From Euglena gracilis (lineage: Eukaryota > Euglenida > Euglenophyceae > Euglenales): DNA of 64,000 nt. This document shows, one piece after another, positions 1 to 11,672 of the stretch (position 1 is the first letter of the stretch; every line of letters starts with the position of its first letter). The notes below the pieces were generated by a model. It did no database searches. It was not told where the DNA came from and was given only the letters and a program-made list of their open reading frames with translations. The stretch spans positions 73,236,205 to 73,300,204 of the forward strand of contig CP154956.1 of NCBI GenBank assembly GCA_039621445.1. The letters run 5' to 3'. Position numbers and translations under genes: made by a program.

Positions 1-516
1 TTGGGCGGGCCAGTCCCCCCCCCCTGAAAAGCCCCCCCCACTTGGTCTGGAATTGACAGGAAAATCAGAAAAAATCGGCCGAAAGTCGGGCCCCCCAAAG
101 AAAAAAACCCTCCACACCCCGTCCCAAAATCCCCCCGTGCAGGCGACCTTTATCTCACCAGTTCAGCGACCTTTATCTCACCAGTTGGAGACTCATGCCC
201 AATGTTCTGATACACATGTGTCCATCTATGTGACGGATGGATGCCTCCTGAGTCTGGCTACAACTGGTTCCTCCACAACACGGAGTACCATTTCGGGGAG
301 GCGAGCCTGACTAGCAGCGAGAAGGATGTCCCCCGCCCGGTCTGCCGCCCACGTGTTTGTCGGCTCTGGAAGGCCAAACGACTGGCACAAGTGTCACCCA
401 CAATGGGGAGGCGTCTTCATCCTGCATCATTCTGCAGCCCCTCAGCTCGACGGCACACGTCGCATTGCCTTCTGAAAATGCTCCGGATTTCATTCCCCGG
501 GGATTAAAGGTTGCAG
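1..516. other. Left flank, no gene recognised
   Basis: C-rich and low-complexity sequence. A 21-bp sequence is directly repeated at 143-163 and 166-186 with a 2-bp spacer. Short open frames exist on both strands but have no recognisable domain. The region ends just before a GC-rich exon-like block. Confidence 0.4.
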
Positions 517-734
517 GGCACATTGCGGTGGAGTGCGTCAAGGGAGGGGCTGGGGTGCCGGTGCTGTGGTGGCCGGGACCCCCGCTGGCCCACGCGGCGG
601 GGGACCGCTGGGGAGTGCATGCGGACCGGCTGGTGGTGGTGCGGCAGCTGAACCGGCTCTTGAAACGCAGCGAAGAGGGGGCAGACCACCTCCTCTTTCT
701 GGCTGCGGAGGACACGTCCAACCGGCAGTCACAG
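517..734 (+). CDS. Orphan GC-rich exon, function not recognised
   Basis: An open frame with strongly GC-biased third positions reads through WWPGPPLAHAAGDRWG and HADRLVVVRQLNRLLKR to a CAG followed by GTGTGA. A CAG precedes the block. Base composition matches the identified exons further right. The ends are approximate, because introns in this window rarely use GT-AG. It could belong to the same gene as the exons at 3457 and 3862. I do not recognise a family. Confidence 0.45.
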
Positions 735-1744
735 GTGTGAGGGATATTCAACCCTTTCCTGGGACATTGAGTGCATTTTGCTCACGAAACCTCAACCTCT
801 GTCTGAACGACCTCTACCTCCACCTCCTGCTCTATATCACCTCTATGTCCACAAAATGTCAAAATGGCGCCAAAAAGGGCCATAGAACGTCCCAAGTGCC
901 TCAAATTTGGCAAGTTTGCATCAAAACACATCCAAATTACCATGCCCTCCTCGGACAGTGTCCCCCCCCCAGTGTCCCATACCTGACGGGTGTGGGACAC
1001 CATCGGGGGGGGGGGATGAAAAATATCATCCAGGTGGGTGGTTTCGAAAAATGTCATCAGAGATACGTGACAAAAATAAGGTGACTCACCCCTCAAAATG
1101 ATACCCCCCCCGTAATAGTCGGGAGGGGGGGCGACAATTAGGGGTACCCATCCTATGGACATGCAGGGTAAATTGAGTAAACCCCCCTAATGATCACCCC
1201 CCCAATCCAGGGGGGGGTCAAAACGCTCCCTGGGGGGTGCCATATAGAGGGGGTCACGTAAGCCAATTTGTGAATTTGATCGCAAAAATTGCCTTTGTTT
1301 GGCACGTACTTTCCTTTGTTGAGCACTTTCCTCTGAATTTTGATACAGAGGTAACATACAGGGATAGAGGAGGTCGGAAAACCTTCACCTCTACCTCTAC
1401 CCATATCCTCTACCTCTATCCAGCCCTGCTCCTGGACATTCATTTATAGCTAACCTTGGGTGTATTTGCCCCGAACCCGAATATTTTCGCCGCCCGTCCC
1501 CGGAAATTTCGCCACCCCGTCCAAATATTTTCGCCCCCCCCCCCCGTGTAATCATTTTTGCGGGTTAATTTTCGCCACTCCGAAAAATTTTGTCTTGCTT
1601 TCTCTTTCCTTTTCCAGGCATAATGTCCAGTCAAAATATTTCTGGTTCCAGAGCCAGAGGCAGGTTGAGGGGGCATTACAATTTGCTGAATGCTGACAAG
1701 TTGAACAACATTCACCAGACATCGGCGGCTCAGTGCAGGAAATT
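735..1744. other. Non-coding or intronic stretch with C/G-run blocks
   Basis: Contains C-run and G-run blocks near 960-1020 and 1105-1260, and CTCTACCTC-type repeats near 805-840 and 1388-1425. A possible short exon lies at 1623-1744 (frame containing LLNADKLNNIHQTSAAQC), broken by the element that starts at 1745. No recognisable domain. Confidence 0.35.
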
Positions 1745-2627
1745 GGTGATGGACTTTTTTTTGGTGATCGCTAGCGACTAGTCCCTAGTCACTGTTGGTG
1801 ATGTCCCACCGACCACCAATAATTAGCCCCCCCCTCTGAAAAAGTTTTCAATCCTCCTCCAAAAATTCATTCCAGTATGAAGGGAGATGACTCGAAACAC
1901 CCAAATGCCTTCAAAAACCCCCATTCGGGGGGTCAGTTTGCAAATTTTGGGTGATAACTTCTTTTTGGGGCTGTTCTGTCGAAGACGTCTGTGCAAGGCA
2001 AGGATGGCAACGGGCAGGGCTGTATGGGAATCCGCCAAACAGCCAGGGTGGTGGGGGGGTCGACCACCCCCAATGAAAATGCTGTGGTGGGTGGGGAGGG
2101 GTCGACCACCCCCCCACCTCCCGGGTGGAGGGGCCCACCAGGCCTTCCCATACAGCCCTGGCCATGGGTGAACACCGTAAACAACCTCCCGGAAGGCGCC
2201 TTCGGTGCCGTTGGTCGTCAAGCGGGGGGGGGGGGGGGCTGCCGCCCCTCCCCCCCCCCCGCGCACCCCACCCCACCCTCCAATGACAAAATCCCCTTGT
2301 GATGGCCACGGCCCCCGCAGGTAAACGCTGCTGATGAATTTAGGTAATGGTTTTGGCTATGGTTTCACTGAACAGGCGCAAAACGAAGATATTCCCCAAA
2401 AAATTGACACCCCGAATGGAGGTTTTTTGTTTTTGAAGGCATTTGGGTGGAATTCGAGTCATTTCCCTTCATATTTGAATGATTTTTTTTTGGAGGGGGG
2501 GGGCTTAAGAACTTTTTCAGAGGGGGGGTGGACTACTATTGGTGGTGGGGCCTACTGGACCGACAATGGTCGCTGGCGACAATTTTCTAGCGACCAGTCG
2601 TTAGCGACCACCAAAAAGTCCATCACC
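1745..2627. mobile_element. Non-autonomous long-terminal-inverted-repeat element (foldback/MULE-like)
   Basis: The first ~215 bp (1745-1962) and the last ~245 bp (2384-2627) are diverged inverted copies. Both start GGTGATGGACTTTTT outermost, then carry GGTGATCGCTAGCGACT-like and CTCTGAAAAAGTT blocks, and end in GGAGGTTTTT/AAAACCCCCAT-like inner parts. Inside is a second perfect 16-bp inverted repeat, 2015-2030 against 2145-2160 (CAGGGCTGTATGGGAA). There is no transposase. I could not define a target-site duplication. Long TIRs fit MULE or foldback elements; the family assignment is inference. Confidence 0.65.
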
Positions 2628-3456
2628 ATTTTTTTTAATAACGTTCTTCATTGCATAAAAAGGCTTTCTTTGACCAAAAAAATGTAGAATTCAGAAAGTT
2701 GGCAAATGTTTTGGTCTCGGGGAAATTACTGCAGAAATTGTCCAGCGATTTTGGACACAAAGCTCCACCTTACACAGGGGGGGGGGGGCGCAAACACATT
2801 TTTTGTGACTTTTGATTTTGGCATTTTTCGGTTTTTTTTTTTTGCTTTTTTGTGTTTTTTTTTGTGTTTTTTTTTGCTGTGCTTTTTAGCTGGATTTTGG
2901 ATTTTTTTCCCTGGAGATTTTAACTTTTAGAAAATTCTTGACTATGAAACATTCCTCGCTTTTGCCCCTAATTCCTGTTTGTCAAGTCCAGTCCCCCCCA
3001 AGCATGAATGCTGGTGTCAACTCCCTTGCTGCAAGGCTGGTCCCTGGTGTGCAGGAGAATGTTTATTTTTCATTCCCGTAACTGTGCATTTATTTCATGG
3101 TAGTTCCAAGTGTGGGGGGTGGCGTAATTTGGACATCACGCGGACATCCCTCGTCAACGACAAGGACTTTGGGTGTGATTTTTGTTTTGTATAGGGTTAG
3201 AGCCGGGATTAGGGTTAGGGATAGGGGAACGTTTTGGGTTCGGAATGAGGTGTGGGTGGGGGTGCCAAAACTCTTTTTTAAGTCCTCTCCTGCAAAAAGT
3301 GTATATCCCAGTGGAACTTCTCAAGTTTATTTGCGTTAATTTGCGGGTTGTTTTTGTGTTGTTGTTTTTTGTTATCGAGTGTCCATGTTGCATCCCCCCC
3401 CCCCCCGTGCTTTAGACATGAATTCCTTCCCCCTTCCCACATCCGTCGCGCCGCAG
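2628..3456. other. Stretch without a recognised gene
   Basis: Poly-T tracts near 2830-2890, a G-run near 2780, and a short interrupted TTAGGG-like patch at 3193-3225. No exon with the GC-rich signature of the recognised genes. Confidence 0.4.
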
Positions 3457-3577
3457 GACACCCCATTCCACCCGGAGCTGACCGTCTTCCACCCGCTGTC
3501 AGTGGAGCCATACAGTGAGGCAGAGCTGCGGACGATGGTCGACTACTACCTCCGCACCGGCCCCTACAAGGCCCTCC
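3457..3577 (+). CDS. Orphan exon; weak resemblance to mitoribosomal S29/DAP3 C-terminus
   Basis: The frame after GCCGCAG reads a segment containing VEPYSEAELRTMVDYYL, then the open frame ends at 3597. The pattern of a short loop followed by a helix with YY-L recalls the C-terminal part of DAP3/mS29 P-loop proteins, but the match is short and from memory of the family only. GC-rich codon use supports coding. Exon ends are approximate. It could equally be an unrelated gene. Confidence 0.4.
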
Positions 3578-3861
3578 CAGGGTGCCCCCCAAGCTAATTT
3601 TACTGCTCCTCACAGAAGGGAAACATGCATGCCAGCCACCCCCAACCTTTTGCATGTTAATGTCTTCCGTTGCCAGACGAGGGTTTCTGTGCTTTCACGG
3701 GCCGAATAATTTCATTCCTGAGCAACTTCTGGGTGACCGTGAGCCGTGAGCCACCAGTGCTGCACACCTCGGGTCTCAGGCTTAAGGCGCCTTATGCACG
3801 GAATCCCCATCCTCTGGGGGGTGGACACCCCTTCCCATCGGTAAACCTCCCCATCGGTAAG

Positions 3862-3995
3862 GCCCCCTGCCCCCACTACACCGACCCGCAGTCCACGGTG
3901 CTGCCCAACCTGGACCGGCTGTGCTACAAGATCGGGTTCATGACCGGCCACCGGGCCCACGGCGTGTGGCAGCAGGTGGTCCGCCTCCCCACCTG
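3862..3995 (+). CDS. Orphan exon, function not recognised
   Basis: The open frame includes STVLPNLDRLCYKIGFMTGH followed by RAHGVWQQVV, with GC-rich third positions as in the confirmed exons. There is no recognised domain. It lies just upstream of the overlap unit and may share a gene with the exon at 3457. Confidence 0.4.
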
Positions 3996-4614
3996 GACCC
4001 ACCCCTGACCGGCCCCCGCACGCTGTACCCTGGGCCGGGCCCCAAACCCATCGATCTGTGCCACCACGCAGCCTCAGGGCTTCAGCACACTGGACCGGCG
4101 GGCATATGGGCTGCGGCTCCGCCCCCGGTAGGCGGTTTCCCCACCCACGTTGGGCTCCGCTCACCTCTGCCTGCTTGTCTTTGCCTCTGGAGGTTGTGCA
4201 CCGTTGCCTGGGAATGCGTTGGAACTGACTGACCGGGAAATATAATCCCCCCCCCCAATACATGACCCGGGCTTTATTTTTGTGGTCCGTTGCTGGAAAC
4301 CTCCAGGGAGGGGGATTAATTTGGGGGGGGGTGTCTAATTTCTGGATTTTTTGTTGATCGGCTCCCCCCAAAAGGATCATTTTGGGTTCTCAAAAGTCCA
4401 CACTTTTTCCTCCAGCGCTTCATGCCATGATAAATTGGCTTCGATTGGAGTTCCCCATATTTCTCTTGTTTCAAAAATTCCAAAATATCATCATTGCATC
4501 ATTTTTCATTCCTGAAGCTGGGAACACTGGCGCTGGCATGCCAATCATCGGGGGCAACGACTGCGAATGCCTGGGGGAGGGTTCGGGGCTCCCTGCAGGT
4601 GCCTGCGGCCTCCC

Positions 4615-4740
4615 ATGTCGTCCCTGGACCGGGACCCGGCGGTGTACAGGCCCCTCCGGGAGGCGCTGGCGTTGCTCACCCCGGAGCAGCGGGGGTCACA
4701 GCGGCTGGTGGTGCTCCTGACGACGGGGGCCATGAACCCG
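4615..4740 (+). CDS. NMNAT exon 1
   Basis: Encodes 42 residues from ATG to GAMNP, the strand before the HxGH loop. The next bases (CTCTGGGCC) are not a GT donor. The CTGG here and the CCAG before exon 2 could pair. Confidence 0.85.
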
Positions 4741-7700
4741 CTCTGGGCCTGGCCTCTGCCGGGCCTCTGGCAACCCTGACCCCGGCCCCAACCCCCGCCT
4801 CACGCCAACCTTGACCGTGAGCGGGGGTCGGGCCCCAAGCATCGCCCGGCAACAGGAAACGGAAGCTGGGAGGGGGGGCAATGCACATGGGCTGCTGGGT
4901 CACACCTTTGATTTCACTTTCTGCGTCGTCACCAACAATTGCTCATGGCCAGGTCTATCCAGCACCCAGTCTCATTTCTGGCCAGCCACCTGAGGAGAAG
5001 GGGTGAATTCACTGGATTTTCAGAATAAGCAATTGGTTTGGCCTGAACCTCCTCCCCCCTGGGGAGGATTGACAAAACACCGCATGAAGCAAGTGATCAG
5101 GCCGGAAGGACGAAAAACAATAATTGGCCATTGTTCTTGCTCTTTTGTTTGTTTCCTTCGAGTGGTGAGAAGTGTCCGACCCCTCCCTCTGAGCTGAGGT
5201 GGGTGCCTGTCTGAAACAATTTTTGTCACCGCAAGTGGAATTTTGCTTGTTCGGAACATGTTTGTCCAATGAAATTCCGTGTTCGCAAGTTTTGTCATTT
5301 CAGTGTTGGACATGGGGGTGGGGCTGGGTGGTGACTGCGTGGTTTTCAGAGAAATAGCGACTGATTGGGTTTTTTGGGAAGAGTGGGAGTGAACTCGGGG
5401 GGGGGGGGTCGGTAAAAATTGTATGGTGTTCAGTGTGCGTTTGCTTTAATCTCTGGGTTTTTATTTTATTATTGTTGTGTGCATTGTATGCGTGCAATGC
5501 TTTTTTGGATTTAATTGAAAAATCCTTTCTTTGCTTTTCTCTACGTATTTTGACTTTTGGGTTCAAGTGTGTTTTGAGTATTATGAATTAAAAGAATACA
5601 CAGGATATGTGTTTTGAGAAAGCGAATTCTTATGTTCATATCATTTTCCAAAGTAGCACAAAAAGAGCAACGCGAGAAGAAAAGAGCAGCAAAGAAATTC
5701 AAATCAAAAAGTTATCAGTGCAAAAGTAAAAAGCCATTTTTAACATAAGGTTTGGAGTCCACATAAGTCAAGCAAACCAAAAACTAGATTATCGTCTTTT
5801 TGGGGGACCTGTAATTGCAGAGAAGTGCTGTACCCCCCCCCCCAGCATGTCCAACCACCCCCATGTCTAACGACCCTCCCCCGTGTCCAACAACCATCGA
5901 CCCGATGGGAGGACACCTTTTCGGAGGTTTCTTCATGGGTTGGCTTGAAAATGCACCTCTGTCCAGCGACGCCCCCCCCCCCAGGTTGGCGGACACAGAT
6001 TTCCGTCCGTTGGACGCGTGGCGGGGGGTAGGCAATGTATGGGTTATGGTTTGGGGGGGGAGCACCACCCATAGGGTTATGGGGATTACTGTGCAGCCCT
6101 GGGGTGAATGGTGTCAGGGGTGTGCTGGGGCAGTGCGGGTTGCTCACCCCCCTGTGTGCACTGTGGCTGTTTTTTTGGTGCCTTTTATCCCTTCTTCTGG
6201 CCTGGCGCTGTTGTTCGCCTCTGGCCCTTTTGTCTGTGTACGTGGAGGTGGCCGTACGTGGTGGTTGCTCACCCCCCCCCCCAGCACACATTTTTAAGGA
6301 ACGCGGGGTGGTTGCTGGGCTAGGTCTAGAACTTTGGGCCCCGGGGGGGGGGGGGCAGGGGTCGCCCCCCCCACGGGTTGGGATGGGCAGGCCGGGGCTG
6401 GGCCGGGCGGCCAGCCGGCGGTGCACCGCGGCCACCTGCGGGGCCTTGAGGCCGCCGCGCAGGTCCTCCGCCGGGCCGGGGCGGCGGTGCTGGGGGCCCT
6501 CCTGTCCCCCTCCGCCGACGCCTACGTCCGCCGAGGGCACCGCTGGACACTGCCCGGGGACGCTCCCCCGGCATTCCCCGGCCACCCCCGCTCTTCCACC
6601 GGCTGACGGCCACCGCTGGACCGGTGTCGGTGTCACCGGTCCGGACCGGCTCCGGAGGTCGGAATTTTCAACTGAGAGCCTGTGCCGGGGTCGCTGCTCA
6701 TTTTGGTCATTGTTTGTGCAGGGGAGAACTGCGTAGTGTCTTGAGCGCCGCTAATTGCCCACACCTGCCTAAATTTTTTAAAAAATTTGGGTTGTTTGGG
6801 GTGCGCGGGTTTCCGTGGGCAATTCCCCAATATGTGAAGTGTTCCCGAAAATTTGGGTCGTTTTAGGGCAGTTTTGGGCTTTTTTTGGAAATCTGGAAAT
6901 TTATGGCTGTATTGGGGGGGGGGGGGGATTACCCCCCCTCAACCCCCAGAAAATAAAAGCAGAAAACAGCAGGAGAACATTTGAACAGCTTTGGGAGCCC
7001 TGGTTCTAGTGGTTGTGCAAGCTACGCTGCCAGACCTCCCTCCCTGAATGGGGGAGCACGGTGTGGAAGGCGAAAAAAGGCACTCATTTAACACATCTGC
7101 TTAACGTTTTGGAAGTTGAAGGCCAGCAATGAGGGACAGGTTTGGACAGCATAACCCTCCCAAAAAATGGCACTATAATTTTTCGGAACACTTCAGTTAG
7201 GGAGTTTCCCACCTAACAGTTTCATCTGCAGAGAAGACAGGCAGTCCGTACGGAGGGTTTTTTTTTGAGAACACACAGTTTTGGCGGTTATCCGCCTGAA
7301 CGAGAGATGGATCTGGACAGACGTATGTGTTGTGTGCGCTTGGCCCGGGTTGTTATTTATGGTTGACATGAGTGGATTGTGGATGTTTTAAGCAGAAACC
7401 CCCTTGCATGGGGCAGGGGGCCGAGGAAAAAGTAAAAGTATGTGTTCCTGCACGACAGGCAGGATTTTGAGGCGGAAAGGCGTTGGAATTGTCAACAGTT
7501 GGTGGGCACCTGATGTCAGGTACCAACATCAGAAATTTGGGGAAGGGGAAGGGGTGGATGTAAATCACCATTAAATGAATGGTGGCAGTGGGCAATTTTC
7601 CGCCCAGTATGCCTGGTTTCTCTTTCCTGGGCACTTTCCTGTGTAAGAGTGTGTGCTGCTGTCCTTGTGGATTGGAATAGTGGTGTGTCGGTGTCCTGGC

Positions 7701-10700
7701 TTGTCTGGTGTGTCGGTCAAGCAGGGCGATCAATTTGGGGCTTGGCAGTGTTATGAAGCTGTGGTGCGGGCAGAAACCCACATAGAAAAAGACAGAGGTG
7801 GAAAACACTTCAGGCTTTTGGGCAGTCGACACGTGCCCTTTTTTTTTGGAAAGGGAGGCGGACGCGTCCTCCCCGGCCAGTGTATAGGTATCGCCTGCAG
7901 GTGTGGCCGTCGAAGGCGTGTCTCATTCACCAGCCTGTCCTGACGAGTCTTGAGGTGGTGGGGTTGGTGGGTGACGATTGTTAGTGCTGCAAAAACAGCC
8001 GAAAGCCTGGGTTGGTTTGGGTTGGTAAGAGCGATGAAGGCAGCTCCCAGATCCCTCCTCTTGGAACACAATAGGTGTTGGTGGTCCAAAATCAGGGTTT
8101 TGCTGGAAGTAAAGCAAGAACAGTGAAGAGGGACATACCAACAAATGGCTGAAAGCGCCCCTCTGAGTAGGTGGTTGTGGCAACTTTAAAAAGGGCATTT
8201 TTCTGTAAAAATTTTCACAAAGTGTTTACCCCCTTTTGTCTTGACTGCTCTCTCTCACCCTTTGGCCGATCTGTTTTCATGAGTTTCTCGTCTGAGAGCC
8301 CAAGTTTAAGGCAACCACCTCCATGTCAGCCAAAATTCTTCCTTTGTCGCAGCTGTCTCTTTTCCATAAACCCCAGCCCCTCACATCCGTACCGTAGCAC
8401 ACAAATCCTCGGATGCAAAGCCTGGCAGCCTGGCAGCCTAGCAGCCTGACATCAAAACCATGCCCTCCACAGGGACCAACCCCTGCAGCAGGTGCCACAG
8501 GTGGTGCTGTAAGTGCTTAAGAACCTTTTAAACATACCATCAGACGCCATTTCAGGCAGTTTCCCATCTTCCACTTCCCCTGTCGTCTGCAAACCTTGCA
8601 CCCAAAATCGTGCCCAGACAGTTTTCTGCCTGACTGCTATTTTTCCATCCGACATCAATGTTGGCATCCCCCCCCATCTTCCTCTATCGATTTGTTGCAC
8701 CTCTGGAAGCCTCCTAAAACCAATCACTCGAGCGTTTCAGGCTGGTTCTCGCCTACAACCAATAACATCACATGGTTGGCGGGTTACCGAACTCCGTCAC
8801 ATCGAAACTCATTTCAGGAGGATGTCTGCGTAGATAAACCATCCTTATACGTCATTAAAAACCAGTGTTCATGTCACCTCTTGTCTCATTTTGTGCAGGC
8901 TTGTAATATTTTTTTCGTTTCACAAACGCCGTGAACAACGTAAACCACGGAGACACAGCCCCACACTTATTTAAATTCAGGAGTTTTGTTATTTTTGTTT
9001 TCACTTATTGCAAACGCTCCTGATATACTCCAAAGAACACGATTCACTGGCATTCATAAATTCATTAGGCGCTCTCTCCGTTTCAAAAATTCGGGCAAAA
9101 GCATTTGTGAGGCCTCAAAAACAGAAATTTCGGGCATTTGGGGGCCAAAAAAAAAACGGCCAAAAAAAGAACGGCAAAAATGTCGAAATCTGGTGGGCAA
9201 TTAGTGCCGCCTAAGATTGTGTGCTGGAGCAAACAGAGGACCCCCCAACCCCAACCGACAGCGCCATTCCACCTGGTGGGGGAAGGGGTGGGGCTGAGTG
9301 TTGCGAAAGACAACTGCCGATTGGTCTGAGTTGGCCTCGGGCATCGCACTGGGTCGCCCCCTCCCGGAGGTGCTTTCAGGGAGGCTGAAGCGCCTGCCCA
9401 TGCAGTTCGCGGCGGCCGACCGTGCCCAGGTGACCACCAGCGAAGCGTTAGAAGGAGAATGACCCCAGGCAGGGGATTTCTCTGGGCTGGTTGAGGTTGC
9501 AAACTTTTTTACCCAAGGCCAAAAACAAGCCCAAAAAGCCCCAGTTTTCTTGTTCTTTTTTTTGTGTTGTTTGTGATTGGATTTCTCAGGGGTTTTTTTT
9601 TAAGGGTTTTCAGGATTTTTCAGGGTTTTAAACAAGTTCGACCGTTTTTGTCATTCGACCCCAAACCACGCATGGACCAAAATTGTGTGCCGAAATCGCC
9701 AAGGTGTTCTGGGTCCAATTAAGGCGGTCAATCTCCCAGGTGCCGGCCTCCGGTGCCCATGCAGCGCTCAAGGGAGGGGGTGGGCACCCCTTGTTGGCGG
9801 CTGTGGTCTAGACTACACTCAACGTTCCATTAGCAGGTCCGGTGGCTGCTTGAAACCCATCGAGCTCCTGCGCCTGGCCATTGAGGAGGAGCAGTTTGAG
9901 CACGTCAGGGTGGAGTGTGACCCTTGGGAGGCACAGCAACAAAGGTGTCTGTGTGTACCTGGATTGCATATTTGTGCAAATGAATGTGTGTGTGTATGTT
10001 TGTGTGCCTGCCTGCCTGCGTGCATGGGCGCATGGGTGCATGCATGCCTGCGCACATGCCTGTGTGCCTGCCAGTGTGGCGGCGTCACTCCTGTTCATTT
10101 GCACACACAAAGCTCCTTCCATACACCCAACGTCCACCTCCAGGTTTATCGATTTCCCCGACGTCCACTCCGAGTTGCAGAGCAGGCCTGAAACACGGGA
10201 GGCAGGACCCTGTTCCCTCGAGCATCTCTTCCCTCCCCCCTTGCGCTGCAGCGGCGTCTTTTGGGCCTGGGGGCAAAGTACCTCGACGGCCACCTGGCCG
10301 ACCTGCTCCAGGGGGACCGCCGCGTGGAAGTGCTGTACGTCTGTGGCCTGGACCACGTCGAGCGCTGTGGGTTGTGTGCAGGGGCCGCCGCCGGCGAGGG
10401 GCTGGCAGTGGGGGCATGTGTAGCTGGACCAGCGCGCACATGCTTTCTGTGAGCTGGTCGTATCCCCCGATTAGGGTGAACAAGCATTTAGGAGCGTATA
10501 CTCCTGTGACAATTCATGGCAAATGCTTCTCAAAGAACCTATCAATGCTTTGCAATTTATTGGTGCGTTGGACGCCCACTCCCCACCCCCTTGTCCTCCT
10601 CACCATCGATGTCCCCAGCGGATGCCAGTGAGGTGTGCCAAATAGGGGGGTCCAGCAGCCGGCCCAAAACGTGCCCGGCCTCTGAGCTGGACCCCCTCGC

Positions 10701-11638
10701 TGGATGGTGTTGGCCAATGGTGGCCCCATCCTCCTCGTCCCTCCAGGGGGAGGAGGGACGCCCTGCAGCCCCTGGGGCCGGGACGAGCGGTGGGTGGTGT
10801 GCGTGACCCGCGGCACCGGCCAGCACATTCCGCGCCAACACGCGTGTCTTGTGGTGGAAGGAGAGGCGGGGCTCCTGTGGGGAGCCCCTCCCTGTTCGTT
10901 CCAGCGGCATATTCGCTCCGGTGGGACCGGTGGTTTGGATCCTGTTTGCGTTACTCCCCATGCGGATTTCGTATTTCAATCACTTGTGCGTCTAATTTTT
11001 TTAAATTGTCTCTGTGGGCCGTCCTCCCCTCTCCCCAATATAAGCCACCGTTCTTATGTCCAAATCAGAGATATCGAGTGGGCCGAGTGGGTGGTGACTC
11101 CTAGGGGTGGAGGTCGGCCTGAGTGGGTACTCCGCCGGAGGCGGGGTTCCCCCTCCCCAGGGGGTGGGTGGGTGGGTCCGGACCATACCATTGTTTAACA
11201 CCTGTCCTACCCCCCCCCCGGGTGTGACTGGTTTTTTCAGAGTGAATTCCTGCTTTTTGGCCAAGAGCCCCCCCCCCCCCCGGCGGTGGGGTTGGCCCGG
11301 AAATGAAAAAGTGGCTGGCCTGGCGCCAAAGGCGACGGAAACTTTTTGGATTTTTTGAGACTTTTTGGCAAATTTTCATTGCCTCCTGAAAAGTGGCCGA
11401 TCCCCCCCGGGGGGGGGGATGACTGACTGGTTTTTTTTCGGAAATGTTTTTGTTAACCTGATAATTCCTGAAATCGTTTGAAAATATAACATGCAAATAT
11501 GTGTATATTTAAAACATATGTCTATATACATGTATGTTAGATATAACATGAATATAAAATGTATACATAAAATACATACATTATATATATATATATATAT
11601 TTGTATATCTAATATAATATATATATGTACATATAATA

Positions 11639-11672
<34 letters not shown>

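Noticed and set aside
3193-3225. Telomeric TTAGGG repeats
   Set aside because: Only two or three interrupted units; too short to call an interstitial telomere.
9931-10251. Conventional GT-AG intron between NMNAT exons 4 and 5 (AAAG/GTGTCT to GCTGCAG)
   Set aside because: Using these sites shifts the frame and destroys the CGLDH exon; the CAG/CTG junction keeps it.
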